From Syntrophaceae bacterium UBA1411 (lineage in GTDB: Bacteria > Desulfobacterota > Syntrophia > Syntrophales > Smithellaceae), in contig DBPV01000022.1 in the NCBI GenBank assembly GCA_002304995.1, positions 42,813 through 106,812 of the forward strand: a stretch of DNA of 64,000 bases, given 5' to 3'. Below, in pieces: positions 34,971 to 42,243 of the stretch. A model generated the notes under the pieces. The model did no database searches. It was not told the origin of the DNA and worked only from the letters and a program-made list of their open reading frames with translations. A program made the position numbers and the translations under genes. The stretch's first letter is position 1. Every line of letters begins with the position of its first letter.

Positions 34971-35252
34971 ATGAAAATGTGCTTTGCGTGCCAAACCGAA
35001 ATCGCCGGCGACACGGTCGTCGGCCGGCAGGCCTTCTGCCCGTCCTGCGGGGCCGATCTGCACGTCTGCCGCAACTGTGCGTTTTACGAGCCCGGCGCCT
35101 ATAACGACTGCCGCGAACCGCAGGCCGAACGGGTCGTGGACAAAATCCGCTCCAATTTCTGCGACTACTTCCGTTTTCAGAACGGCGCCGGCAAAGCCGG
35201 CACGCCGGCCGCGGCCGCCAAGGAAAAGCTGGAAGCCCTGTTTAAAAAATAG
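34971..35252 (+). CDS. Small double zinc-ribbon protein
   Basis: A 93-residue protein with two CxxC pairs in its first part: CFACQTEIAGDTVVGRQAFCPSCG and CRNCAFYEPGAYNDCREPQAERV, followed by a helical region and a Lys-rich end. It probably binds zinc and resembles short adaptor proteins that occur with MoaE- or SRP-type genes; no function is established. An upstream ATG at 34935 adds 12 residues but has no visible Shine-Dalgarno. Confidence 0.75.
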   Translation: MKMCFACQTEIAGDTVVGRQAFCPSCGADLHVCRNCAFYEPGAYNDCREPQAERVVDKIRSNFCDYFRFQNGAGKAGTPAAAAKEKLEALFKK

Positions 35253-35314
35253 CTTCTCGGCGGCCCGCCTGATTTGACCTTTTCCAAATGAAGATTTCCT
35301 TTTGCCGGCGCGGT

Positions 35315-35809
35315 TCAGAGATCGTAGAGGGTCTCGTCCCGGCGGGGACGGCGGCCGGTGGATCGTGCGCCCTTCTTTTTCGCGGCAAACGGGTCCTCCT
35401 CGGACAGCAGACCGCCCAGTTCCTCATCGATCCGGTCCGGATCCTCCCCCTTTTCCAGGCGATGCAGCGCCTCCTCGAAACCGTCCCCCAATTTCATTCC
35501 GGTCGCGTCGGACAACTTCCGCATCAGCTGCGCCGCAGCGCGCGGATCATCTTCCTTGAGCGTTTCGGCTTCGGCCGCGAGTTGCATCAGGGCCTTTTCC
35601 ATTTTGCCCTCGTCGACGCCGCCTAAAAAATCCTCGCTTGCCTCTTCCCTGGCCCCGCCGCCTGTAATCGCGGCAAACACGGACATCTGCCGCGTGAGCG
35701 GCATGTCTTTGCATGTCGGGCACAGGGGAATCTTCCCGGTGTTCACCGATTTGGAAAAGAAATTGTAAATCGTGTTGCACGCGCTGCAGTAAAACTCGTA
35801 AATCGGCAT
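35315..35809 (-). CDS. FmdB-family zinc-ribbon protein
   Basis: A 164-residue protein. The first 45 residues (MPIYEFYCSACNTIYNFFSK, CPTCKDMPLTRQMSVF) are the FmdB regulatory-type zinc ribbon. The rest is acidic and helical (EEASEDFLGGVDEGKMEKALMQLAAEAETLKEDDPRAAAQLMRKL) and the tail is basic. FmdB proteins are linked to formamidase regulation by name only; no specific target is known. The start at MPIYEF was chosen because the longer frame to 35998 has no support. Confidence 0.82.
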   Translation of the reverse strand: MPIYEFYCSACNTIYNFFSKSVNTGKIPLCPTCKDMPLTRQMSVFAAITGGGAREEASEDFLGGVDEGKMEKALMQLAAEAETLKEDDPRAAAQLMRKLSDATGMKLGDGFEEALHRLEKGEDPDRIDEELGGLLSEEDPFAAKKKGARSTGRRPRRDETLYDL

Positions 35810-35994
35810 GGAAACTCGCACTCCCGGTTTTTTTATTTTTTTATAATCCATCGCCGGCAAATATTCAATACGCGCGACAAGGGCGGATGAAAATAAAAAA
35901 ACCGGACAGACCCAGGATAGGGTCACGAGCAGCGTTTCCATAACCGTGTCTTTCGTTTTGAACGCTGCGCCGGCCGCAGCCCCGACGGAGAAGA

Positions 35995-36852
35995 TCACCG
36001 TCCGCGCACGACGTCTTCGCCGCAGGCGATGCCCGCCTCATAAGCGCGGCGCAGCGGGGCTTCTTTGCGCGTGGTGCGGCCGATGTGCAGATTGTCGGGC
36101 GGCGCGATCTGGGTCACCCGGACGCCGGCCGGCGGGTCGGAAAGAAATTTCACGGATTCGTTGTATCGCTCGGCGCGGCGCCGGAATGCCGCGACGAGCG
36201 CGGGATACTTTTTGAAATACCAGGCAAAGAAGGCCACGGCCAGCGGACTGTCCTTTTTGACGTACGAAGCGGGGCGCGACCGGATGACCGTAATGTCCGC
36301 CGCGCCGCGCCGGTGGGCCTCGCGCACGGGCAGAGCATCCGTCACGCCGCCGTCGACGGCTGCCTCTCCCGCAACGCTGAGCGTGCGGCGGTAGAGGATC
36401 GGCAGGGCGCTGGATACTTTCAGATAGTGCTCCAGCGTTTCTCGATCGGGACGCAGATAAAGCGCGCGGCCGGTCTTAAGCGACGTGGCGACGACCAGAA
36501 AGTCTTTTTGCTGTGTTTTGAGTTTTTCATCGATATGCCTGAGGTTCAGGCGGTAGTGCGTGATGGTCTGGTCCCACATCCAGTCCAGGTCCAGCAGATG
36601 GCCGCCCCGCAGAAATCGTCCGGGGCTGATGAACCGGGGATCAAGCGAATAGCGCAACGTGATGTCGAAGTTCCGGTCGTTCTGACCGGCCAGATGAGAG
36701 GCCAGGTGGCAGGCGCCGGCGGAAACGCCGACATACAGGTCAAAGGGATCAAAGCCGGCCCGGCCGAAGGCGTGGAGCACCCCCGCGGCAAAGATGCCCC
36801 GCATCCCGCCGCCTTCCACCACGAGCGCCGATCCGGATCGGTTGTTGCCCAT
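35995..36852 (-). CDS. Patatin-like phospholipase
   Basis: A 285-residue patatin (RssA/YjjU-like group) with oxyanion loop EGGGMRGIFAAG, nucleophile S44 in VGVSAGACHLAS and catalytic D167 in AAVDGGVTDALPV. It should deacylate phospholipids or other acyl esters. No signal peptide is present. The FmdB gene follows downstream on the same strand after 185 bases. Confidence 0.92.
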   Translation of the reverse strand: MGNNRSGSALVVEGGGMRGIFAAGVLHAFGRAGFDPFDLYVGVSAGACHLASHLAGQNDRNFDITLRYSLDPRFISPGRFLRGGHLLDLDWMWDQTITHYRLNLRHIDEKLKTQQKDFLVVATSLKTGRALYLRPDRETLEHYLKVSSALPILYRRTLSVAGEAAVDGGVTDALPVREAHRRGAADITVIRSRPASYVKKDSPLAVAFFAWYFKKYPALVAAFRRRAERYNESVKFLSDPPAGVRVTQIAPPDNLHIGRTTRKEAPLRRAYEAGIACGEDVVRGR

Positions 36853-36906
36853 ACCTGAAAAATCCGCACAAGAACGGTTTTAACGCGCCCGGGCCCCTTT
36901 CAGCGC

Positions 36907-36945
36907 AGGACGCCCCGGAATTCGGTGTGAACTTCGGGGCGTCCT
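36907..36945 (-). terminator. Hairpin after 3-hydroxyacyl-CoA dehydrogenase gene
   Basis: AGGACGCCCCG (36907-36917) pairs with CGGGGCGTCCT (36935-36945). It lies about 47 bases downstream of the stop at 36992. No T-tract follows, so it is a weak terminator or stabilising hairpin. Confidence 0.5.
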
Positions 36946-36991
36946 CATGAAAATCGCCTATGAAGCAGGCATGCGCTTCGGCAGGCGCGCT

Positions 36992-37861
36992 TTATTTCTT
37001 ATAGCTGTACCAGCCTTCGCCGGTCTTCTGGCCGTATTTGCCCTGCGTGTAGAGCTTCACCACGCTCGGAGCAGGCAGATCGGCCGGATTGCCGGACTCG
37101 TAGAAGTGGCTCATGCAGATATCATAGGTAAGGTCGATGCCGGTCAGGTCGTTGAGACGGAAGGGACCCATGGGATGGCCGGCGCCGTAAACGCAGGCTT
37201 TGTCGATGTCTTCCACGGAGGCCACGCCCATTTCCAGCATCCAGAGGGCTTCTTTCTGAATCACCGCGAAAATACGGTTGAGCACGAAGCCGTCGACTTC
37301 CTTCTTGATGTGGATGGGAACCTTGTCGATTTTAAGGCAGAAATCCATCATGCACTTTGCCGTTTCATCCGAAACATGGGGCCCCTGGACCACTTCGACC
37401 AGTTTCATGACCAGGGCCGGATTGAAGAAGTGAAGGTTGCAGACCTGCGCCGGACGGTTGGTGGCGCTGGCAATGCGGGAGCTCACGATGAAGGAGCTGT
37501 TGGTCGCCAAAATGGCGTTGGGGGGCGCAATCTTGTCCAGATCGGCGAAGATTTTGCGCTTCAGGTCGATTCTTTCCAGAACGGCTTCAATGACCACGTC
37601 CGCATCCTTGGCGGCTTCTTTCAGATCGCCTGTGAAGGAGATTCTGGCGCGGGTCGCCTTTGCCGCTTCTTCCGTCAATTTGCCTTTCTGCACCCGGCCG
37701 GCCAGGTAATTGTCGACAAACTTTTCGGCTTTTTCCAAAACGGCGGGAATGACATCCGTGCTGACGGTTTTGAAACCGGACAGAGCACACTGCAGCGCGA
37801 TCTGGTGGCCCATGTTACCGGCGCCGACGACACATACGTTTTTCACATCTTCAATCTTCAT
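36992..37861 (-). CDS. hbd: 3-hydroxyacyl-CoA dehydrogenase (3-hydroxybutyryl-CoA type)
   Basis: A 289-residue enzyme with NAD site VCVVGAGNMGHQIALQCALSG, catalytic His in CNLHFFNPALVMKLVEVV, and EVDGFVLNRIFAVIQKEA and GAGHPMGPFRLNDLTGIDL. It oxidises 3-hydroxyacyl-CoA with NAD or runs in reverse in butyrate formation or syntrophic beta-oxidation. A strong promoter lies far upstream (38035-38062), giving a leader of about 165 bases. Confidence 0.93.
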   Translation of the reverse strand: MKIEDVKNVCVVGAGNMGHQIALQCALSGFKTVSTDVIPAVLEKAEKFVDNYLAGRVQKGKLTEEAAKATRARISFTGDLKEAAKDADVVIEAVLERIDLKRKIFADLDKIAPPNAILATNSSFIVSSRIASATNRPAQVCNLHFFNPALVMKLVEVVQGPHVSDETAKCMMDFCLKIDKVPIHIKKEVDGFVLNRIFAVIQKEALWMLEMGVASVEDIDKACVYGAGHPMGPFRLNDLTGIDLTYDICMSHFYESGNPADLPAPSVVKLYTQGKYGQKTGEGWYSYKK

Positions 37862-38034
37862 GGTTCTTCCTCACTTTCGGTTAAATTTTTTATACGATAA
37901 GCCTCTTGATCCTCAAGGCTCTTTCATTCCCCATGCTCAAGCAAGGTCTTTTTACGGCTCCCTGCGGGACGCCCTTCCCCAGCCCCGCATTTAAAGCCGG
38001 ATATTGATGAAAATTCAATGAGCGGCGAAGTTTG

Positions 38035-38062
38035 GTTATACTAAGGGTCAAGGAATTGTCAA
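38035..38062 (-). promoter_or_regulatory. Promoter of the 3-hydroxyacyl-CoA dehydrogenase gene
   Basis: TTGACA (38062-38057) and TATAAC (38040-38035) with 16 bases between on the minus strand. The leader to the start codon is about 165 bases and contains a small hairpin (AGCC-TTGA with TCAA-GGCT, 37903-37925) but no gene. Confidence 0.7.
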
Positions 38063-38094
38063 GACAAAAAAGCGCAAACGCGCCGCCGGCAAAA

Positions 38095-38142
38095 GAAAAA
38101 AGGCCCGGATCCCGGCGCCGGAGCTTTCCTTCAGGGCCGGGC
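38095..38142 (-). terminator. Terminator overlapping the end of the hypothetical gene
   Basis: GCCCGG/CCGGGC (38103-38108 with 38137-38142) encloses a CCGGCGCCGG palindrome; the minus strand then reads six T residues. The outer arm lies within the last codons of the gene ending at 38131. Confidence 0.55.
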
Positions 38143-38628
38143 GGCACGCCGGGGCTTTGTCCGGGGATACAGGAGGCCGCAGGCGGTCACGACCGCCACC
38201 GGCCACTCCACTCCGCTTAAGAAAACCAGTTTGGCCTCGAACCGGCCCGGAGCCGGCTGCCAGTTGCGGGGCTGAACGAATTCCATTTCCCACGGGGGCC
38301 GGTCATCGACGGCAATTTCCCCCCGGTAGGTTTCGTGCTCATTGGATTCGTCATCCGTCCACCGGGAGATGCTGATTTCCACAGTTCCCTCTTGACGCCA
38401 TCCCTGTCTGAGGCCGAGCGCGGCGTTTTGAAGATGGGGAAAGACCCGCCGGACGGCAATGGCGAGCAGAGCCCCGACGCCCGCCGCCGCATAAAAAACG
38501 GGATTCCCCGTCGCAGATCCCGCGACAACCAGCGCGGCGGCGGCCAGGACCAGCGCGGGAAAAGCCGCGCGGAGCCCCCGGCCCGAACCCTGCCGGATCA
38601 GTTCGGCGATTTGTTCGTCCACAGTCAT
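38131..38628 (-). CDS. Hypothetical membrane protein
   Basis: A 165-residue protein with two hydrophobic segments (FPALVLAAAALVVAGSATG and PVFYAAAGVGALLAIAVRRV), then a soluble C-terminal domain (GTVEISISRWTDDESNEHETYRGEIAVDD and PRNWQPAPGRFEAKLVFLSGVEWPVAV). I do not recognise the family. It is divergent from tatA. A -35/-10-like pair (TTGACT, TATACA) lies just upstream with a short 15-base spacer. Confidence 0.65.
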   Translation of the reverse strand: MTVDEQIAELIRQGSGRGLRAAFPALVLAAAALVVAGSATGNPVFYAAAGVGALLAIAVRRVFPHLQNAALGLRQGWRQEGTVEISISRWTDDESNEHETYRGEIAVDDRPPWEMEFVQPRNWQPAPGRFEAKLVFLSGVEWPVAVVTACGLLYPRTKPRRAARP

Positions 38629-38705
38629 GTTAACAGTGTATAAAAGAGTAAAAACACAGTCAATGACGAATCCTTCCGGCGTGCGGCGGCTGTTGATGAA
38701 AAACA

Positions 38706-38733
38706 TTGACAAAAACGGCAATCAATATATAGG
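38706..38733 (+). promoter_or_regulatory. Promoter of the tatA-tatC-PBP operon
   Basis: TTGACA (38706-38711) and TATAGG (38728-38733) with a 16-base spacer; an AAGGAG Shine-Dalgarno follows before the tatA start. Confidence 0.6.
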
Positions 38734-38769
38734 TAAACCTGCAATATTTAGTAAGGAGCATTTTTCTGC

Positions 38770-39048
38770 ATGTTTGGAATTGGGTTTCAGGAGTTGATCA
38801 TCATCGCCATTATCGCGCTTTTAATCGTCGGGCCGAAGAAACTGCCGGATTTGGCCAAGACCCTCGGCAAGGGCTTCCGGGATTTTAAAAATGCCACCGA
38901 AGGCGTGACCGAAGATCTCAAAGACGCCCTCAAAGAAGACGAAAAACCGAAAAAGGACGATGGCCTTAAAGATTCGCTGGTGTTGAAAAAATCCGACACG
39001 GAAGAAGCGAAAAACGACGCGGCCGGCCGGGAAACCGGAAAACCCTGA
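38770..39048 (+). CDS. tatA: Sec-independent translocase subunit TatA
   Basis: A 92-residue protein: N-terminal hydrophobic helix (FGIGFQELIIIAIIALLIVGPKKLP), amphipathic helix (DLAKTLGKGFRDFKNATEGV) and an acidic/basic tail. The FGxxGPKKLP pattern is TatA-like. It forms the pore of the twin-arginine pathway, which exports folded proteins such as selenoenzymes and hydrogenases. No separate TatB is seen; TatC follows after 47 bases. Confidence 0.9.
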   Translation: MFGIGFQELIIIAIIALLIVGPKKLPDLAKTLGKGFRDFKNATEGVTEDLKDALKEDEKPKKDDGLKDSLVLKKSDTEEAKNDAAGRETGKP

Positions 39049-39095
39049 AGTCTCCTGCAACATCCGCCACCATTCCAACCTGCATAACGGAACAC

Positions 39096-39872
39096 ATGGA
39101 AAACAACGAAGATCTCAAAATGTCTTTGACGGAACATCTGATGGAACTGCGCGTCCGCCTGACGCGGGCGCTGATTGCCGTGGGAATCGGCTTTTTCGCC
39201 TGCTATTATTTCAAGGACTGGCTGTTCGCCCTCATCACCAAACCCCTGACCGACGCTCTGCCTAAAAACAGTTATCTGATTTACACCGGGCTGACCCAGG
39301 CGTTTTTCACGTACATGAAAGTGGCTTTCTTTTCTTCCCTGATTCTCACCAGCCCCTTCATCTTTTACCAGGTGTGGAAATTCATCTCGCCGGCGCTCCT
39401 GCCGCAGGAAAAAAAATACGTCGTGCCGTTCGTCCTGTCTTCCACGCTGCTTTTTTTAGGCGGCATCCTGTTCGGCTACTTTGTCGTCCTGCCGCCGGCT
39501 TTTCGGTTTTTTGTGAGCTTCAACAACCAGTACCTGCAGGCGATGATCACCTTCAACGAATACCTGTCCCTCTTCATCAAGTTCCTGCTGGGCTTCGGTT
39601 TGTCCTTCCAGCTGCCCGTGCTCATTTTCTTTCTGGCCAAGCTGGGCATCGTCACGGACAAACTGCTGTCCAAATACAGAAAGTACGCTATATTGATGAT
39701 GTTCATCGCCGCCGCCATTCTCACGCCTTCCCCGGACGCGTTAAGCCAGGTCCTGATGGCGGTCCCCCTGTTGATTCTCTACGAAGTGAGTATCTTCGTC
39801 GCCAAATTCGCCGGCAAGAAAAAGACGGAGCCCACACCCGTCGCTGAAGAACAGGCCCAAGAGGAGGAATAG
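39096..39872 (+). CDS. tatC: Sec-independent translocase subunit TatC
   Basis: A 258-residue six-helix membrane protein with the family N-terminus SLTEHLMELRVRLTRALIAVGIG, the conserved SPFIFYQVWKFISPALLPQEKKYV and FGLSFQLPVLIFFLAKLGIV. It recognises twin-arginine signal peptides. The C-terminus is Lys/Glu-rich. Eleven bases separate it from the PBP gene. Confidence 0.95.
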   Translation: MENNEDLKMSLTEHLMELRVRLTRALIAVGIGFFACYYFKDWLFALITKPLTDALPKNSYLIYTGLTQAFFTYMKVAFFSSLILTSPFIFYQVWKFISPALLPQEKKYVVPFVLSSTLLFLGGILFGYFVVLPPAFRFFVSFNNQYLQAMITFNEYLSLFIKFLLGFGLSFQLPVLIFFLAKLGIVTDKLLSKYRKYAILMMFIAAAILTPSPDALSQVLMAVPLLILYEVSIFVAKFAGKKKTEPTPVAEEQAQEEE

Positions 39873-39882
39873 CAAACACACG

Positions 39883-41913
39883 ATGGCGAACCGTAAAAAC
39901 AGAAAGGACTCTCCCGGAGAAGCCGTCAGACTTTCCCGGCTCCTGAAAATTTTCTTTATCGTTTTTTTCGCCATTTTGGTCGTCACCGTCGGCGGGACCG
40001 CCGCGTATTACCTCATCACGCTGGACCTGCCGGGCATCGACGCGCTCAAGGACTACCGGCCGAGCATCGCCTCGCGCGTGCTCGATGAAAACGACGAACT
40101 GATCGACGAGTTCTTCCTGGAAGACCGGAAGATGATTAAAATCGCCGACGTCCCGAAGATCGCGCAGTACGCGTTTGTCGCGGCGGAAGATTCCCGCTTT
40201 TATCAGCACAAGGGCTTCGATATTCAGAGCATTTTCCGCGCCATGTTCAAAAACGTGGAAGCAGGCAAAATCGTCCAGGGCGGCAGCACCATCACGCAGC
40301 AGGTCGCCAAGCTGATGTATCTGACGCCGGAACGGAAGTACATCCGGAAATTCAAGGAGGCCATCCTCTCCTACCGGATCGACAAATACCTGACCAAGGA
40401 CGAGATTCTGAATCTGTATCTGAACCAGATTTACCTCGGTCACGGCACATACGGCATTGAATCGGCGTCGATCGGCTACTTCGGCAAAAGCGCCAAGGAC
40501 CTGACCCTGCCGGAAGCGGCGCTTCTGGCGGGTCTGCCGAAGGCGCCCACCACCTATTCGCCGTTTCTTTACTTCGACCGCGCCAAGCAACGGCAGATTT
40601 ATGTATTGACGCGGATGATGGAGGAAGGCTTCATCACGTCCGACCAGATGCAGCAGGCCGCCGCTCAGCCGCTCAACCTGCGGCCCATGAAGCCCAAAGA
40701 CAAGGTCGCGGCTTATTTTGTGGAGCATGTCCGCCGCTACGTCCAGGAAAAATACGGCGGAGACATTCTTTATAAGGAAGGGCTGACCATTTACACCACC
40801 CTCAACCTCCCCCTGCAGAAAGCCGCGCGCGACGCCGTCATCAAGGGACTTACCGAAATGGAGACGCGCAACAAGTACGAGGCGGGCCTGGTGCAGGGAG
40901 CGCTGTACTGCATGGACGTCAAAACCGGCGCCATCCGCGCGCTCGTCGGCGGCCGCGAGTTCGCGAAAAGCGAATTCAACCGGGCCACCCAGTCGCGCCG
41001 CCAGCCCGGTTCCGCCTTCAAGCCGCTCGTTTACACGGCGGCCTTTGACAAGGGCATGAATCCCTCCACACGGTTTGTGGACTCGCCCATCGTGTTCGAA
41101 GACCCGTCGCAGGAGGACGGCCTGTGGAAGCCGAAAAACTTCGACGAAAAATTTCTGGGACCGATCACGATGCGCACCGCCCTGGTCCAGTCGCGCAACG
41201 TCGTCACCGTGAAGATCCTCCAGGACATCGGCATCGACTACGCCACGTCTTACGCCGCCAACATGGGCATTGAATCGCCCCTGTCGAGAAACCTGTCCCT
41301 GGCGCTGGGATCGTCGGGCGTGACGCTGCAGGAGCTGGTCCGCGCCTACGGTGTGCTGGCCAACGGCGGAAAAAAAGTTACGCCTTACTTTATCCGCAAG
41401 ATCGTCGACCGGACGGGAAACGTTTTTGAAGAGGCCAAGCCGCAGGCGGAACAGGTCATCGATCCCCGCATCGCCTTTATGACCACCTACATCATGCAGG
41501 ACGTCGTTGAAAGCGGCACGGGCCGCCGGGTCAAAAGCATCGGCCGCCCGGTCGCCGGAAAGACGGGAACAACCAACGACATCCGGGACGCCTGGTTTGT
41601 CGGCTTCACGCCTTCGTTCATCACCGGCGTCTGGGTCGGCTTCGACCAGGAAAAGTCGCTGGGACGGCAGGAAGTCGGCGGGCGGGCCGCAGCCCCCATC
41701 TGGCTTTACTTCATGGAAAAGGCGCTCCAGGGCAAGCCGGTGGAAACCTTTCCCGTGCCGGAAGGCATCATCTTCGTCAAGGTCGACGCCAAAACCGGCC
41801 TGCCGGCGCCGGGCGCGGGTGCGGGAACCCTTTTCGAGTGTTTTCTCGATAATGCTCCGCCTTCCGACACGCCCCAGGAGGCAAATGAGTCGGCTGCGGA
41901 ACTGTTTCGGTAA
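39883..41913 (+). CDS. mrcA: Class A penicillin-binding protein 1A
   Basis: A 676-residue bifunctional peptidoglycan synthase: transmembrane helix (LKIFFIVFFAILVVTVGGTAAYYLI), GT51 domain with catalytic E102 in AAEDSRFYQHKG and QGGSTITQQVAK, and transpeptidase domain with SxxK at S377-K380 (QPGSAFKPLVY), SRN (QSRNVVTVK) and KTG at K560. It polymerises and crosslinks glycan strands in the periplasm. It shares an operon with tatA-tatC. Shadow frames on the other strand are not genes. Confidence 0.95.
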   Translation: MANRKNRKDSPGEAVRLSRLLKIFFIVFFAILVVTVGGTAAYYLITLDLPGIDALKDYRPSIASRVLDENDELIDEFFLEDRKMIKIADVPKIAQYAFVAAEDSRFYQHKGFDIQSIFRAMFKNVEAGKIVQGGSTITQQVAKLMYLTPERKYIRKFKEAILSYRIDKYLTKDEILNLYLNQIYLGHGTYGIESASIGYFGKSAKDLTLPEAALLAGLPKAPTTYSPFLYFDRAKQRQIYVLTRMMEEGFITSDQMQQAAAQPLNLRPMKPKDKVAAYFVEHVRRYVQEKYGGDILYKEGLTIYTTLNLPLQKAARDAVIKGLTEMETRNKYEAGLVQGALYCMDVKTGAIRALVGGREFAKSEFNRATQSRRQPGSAFKPLVYTAAFDKGMNPSTRFVDSPIVFEDPSQEDGLWKPKNFDEKFLGPITMRTALVQSRNVVTVKILQDIGIDYATSYAANMGIESPLSRNLSLALGSSGVTLQELVRAYGVLANGGKKVTPYFIRKIVDRTGNVFEEAKPQAEQVIDPRIAFMTTYIMQDVVESGTGRRVKSIGRPVAGKTGTTNDIRDAWFVGFTPSFITGVWVGFDQEKSLGRQEVGGRAAAPIWLYFMEKALQGKPVETFPVPEGIIFVKVDAKTGLPAPGAGAGTLFECFLDNAPPSDTPQEANESAAELFR

Positions 41914-41939
41914 AAATCTGCTCCCGTCGAGAATCACTC

Positions 41940-41968
41940 TTGACAAGTGGTGTCTTTTTCGCTAAAGG
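41940..41968 (+). promoter_or_regulatory. Promoter of the ilv operon
   Basis: TTGACA (41940-41945) and TAAAGG (41963-41968) at a 17-base spacing. Transcription would start near 41975, about 20 bases before the leader peptide. Confidence 0.8.
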
Positions 41969-41993
41969 AAAAAACACAGATAAGGAAGTTCCT

Positions 41994-42089
41994 ATGCATC
42001 GGAAAGATTTGGACATCGGCAGAATTCTTAACCTGGCCATCGTAAGATTGCTCGTCGTAGTAGTCGTACCTAAGGGGCCTGCCGGTTAA
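41994..42089 (+). CDS. ilvL: Branched-chain-rich leader peptide of the ilv operon (31 residues)
   Basis: A short gene of 31 codons with an AAGGAAG Shine-Dalgarno five bases before ATG 41994 and a TAA at 42087-42089. The peptide contains RILNLAIVRLLVVVVV: from residue 11 to 25, twelve of fifteen residues are Ile, Leu or Val, including five Val in a row. This is the hallmark of attenuation leaders. It precedes a terminator hairpin and ilvB, and was not covered by any longer reading frame. It should couple ribosome speed on Leu/Val/Ile codons to the decision to transcribe ilvBNCD. Confidence 0.9.
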   Translation: MHRKDLDIGRILNLAIVRLLVVVVVPKGPAG

Positions 42090-42129
42090 GTCTTTCCAGA
42101 AAAAAATAAAAAGGACAGCCGCGGGCCCC
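42074..42129 (+). promoter_or_regulatory. Antiterminator pairing of the ilv attenuator
   Basis: GGGGCCTGC (42074-42082) can pair with GCGGGCCCC (42121-42129) over nine positions with one G-U pair. This uses the 5' arm and loop of the terminator stem (42117-42125), so the two structures exclude each other. A ribosome at the leader stop codon would cover 42074-42082, allowing termination. Confidence 0.75.
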
Positions 42130-42152
42130 GAAAACCCGCGGCTTTGTTTTTT
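42117..42152 (+). terminator. Attenuator terminator of the ilv operon
   Basis: AGCCGCGGG (42117-42125) pairs with CCCGCGGCT (42135-42143), followed by TTTGTTTTTT to 42152. Nine GC-rich pairs and a good T-tract 28 bases after the leader stop codon. Confidence 0.9.
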
Positions 42153-42159
42153 AAAACGC

Positions 42160-42205
42160 AAAGCCGCCTTTTCCCTGAAAAAGAAATCGCGGCTTTCCTG
42201 TTTTT
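42160..42205 (+). promoter_or_regulatory. Second hairpin between attenuator and ilvB
   Basis: AAAGCCGC (42160-42167) pairs with GCGGCTTT (42189-42196), with CCTGTTTTT after it. The same AAAGCCGC is also complementary to GCGGCTTT within the attenuator 3' arm (42138-42145), so it could compete with the attenuator stem. Whether it is a second terminator or part of the switch is unknown. Confidence 0.5.
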
Positions 42206-42243
42206 AAAGGTATTTGGATCTTGCCAAAAGATGGAGGCGTCAC

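Noticed and set aside
39721..41946. A 741-residue open frame on the minus strand
   Set aside because: Antisense to tatC and PBP1A, which carry all catalytic motifs. No family motif in the shadow frame.
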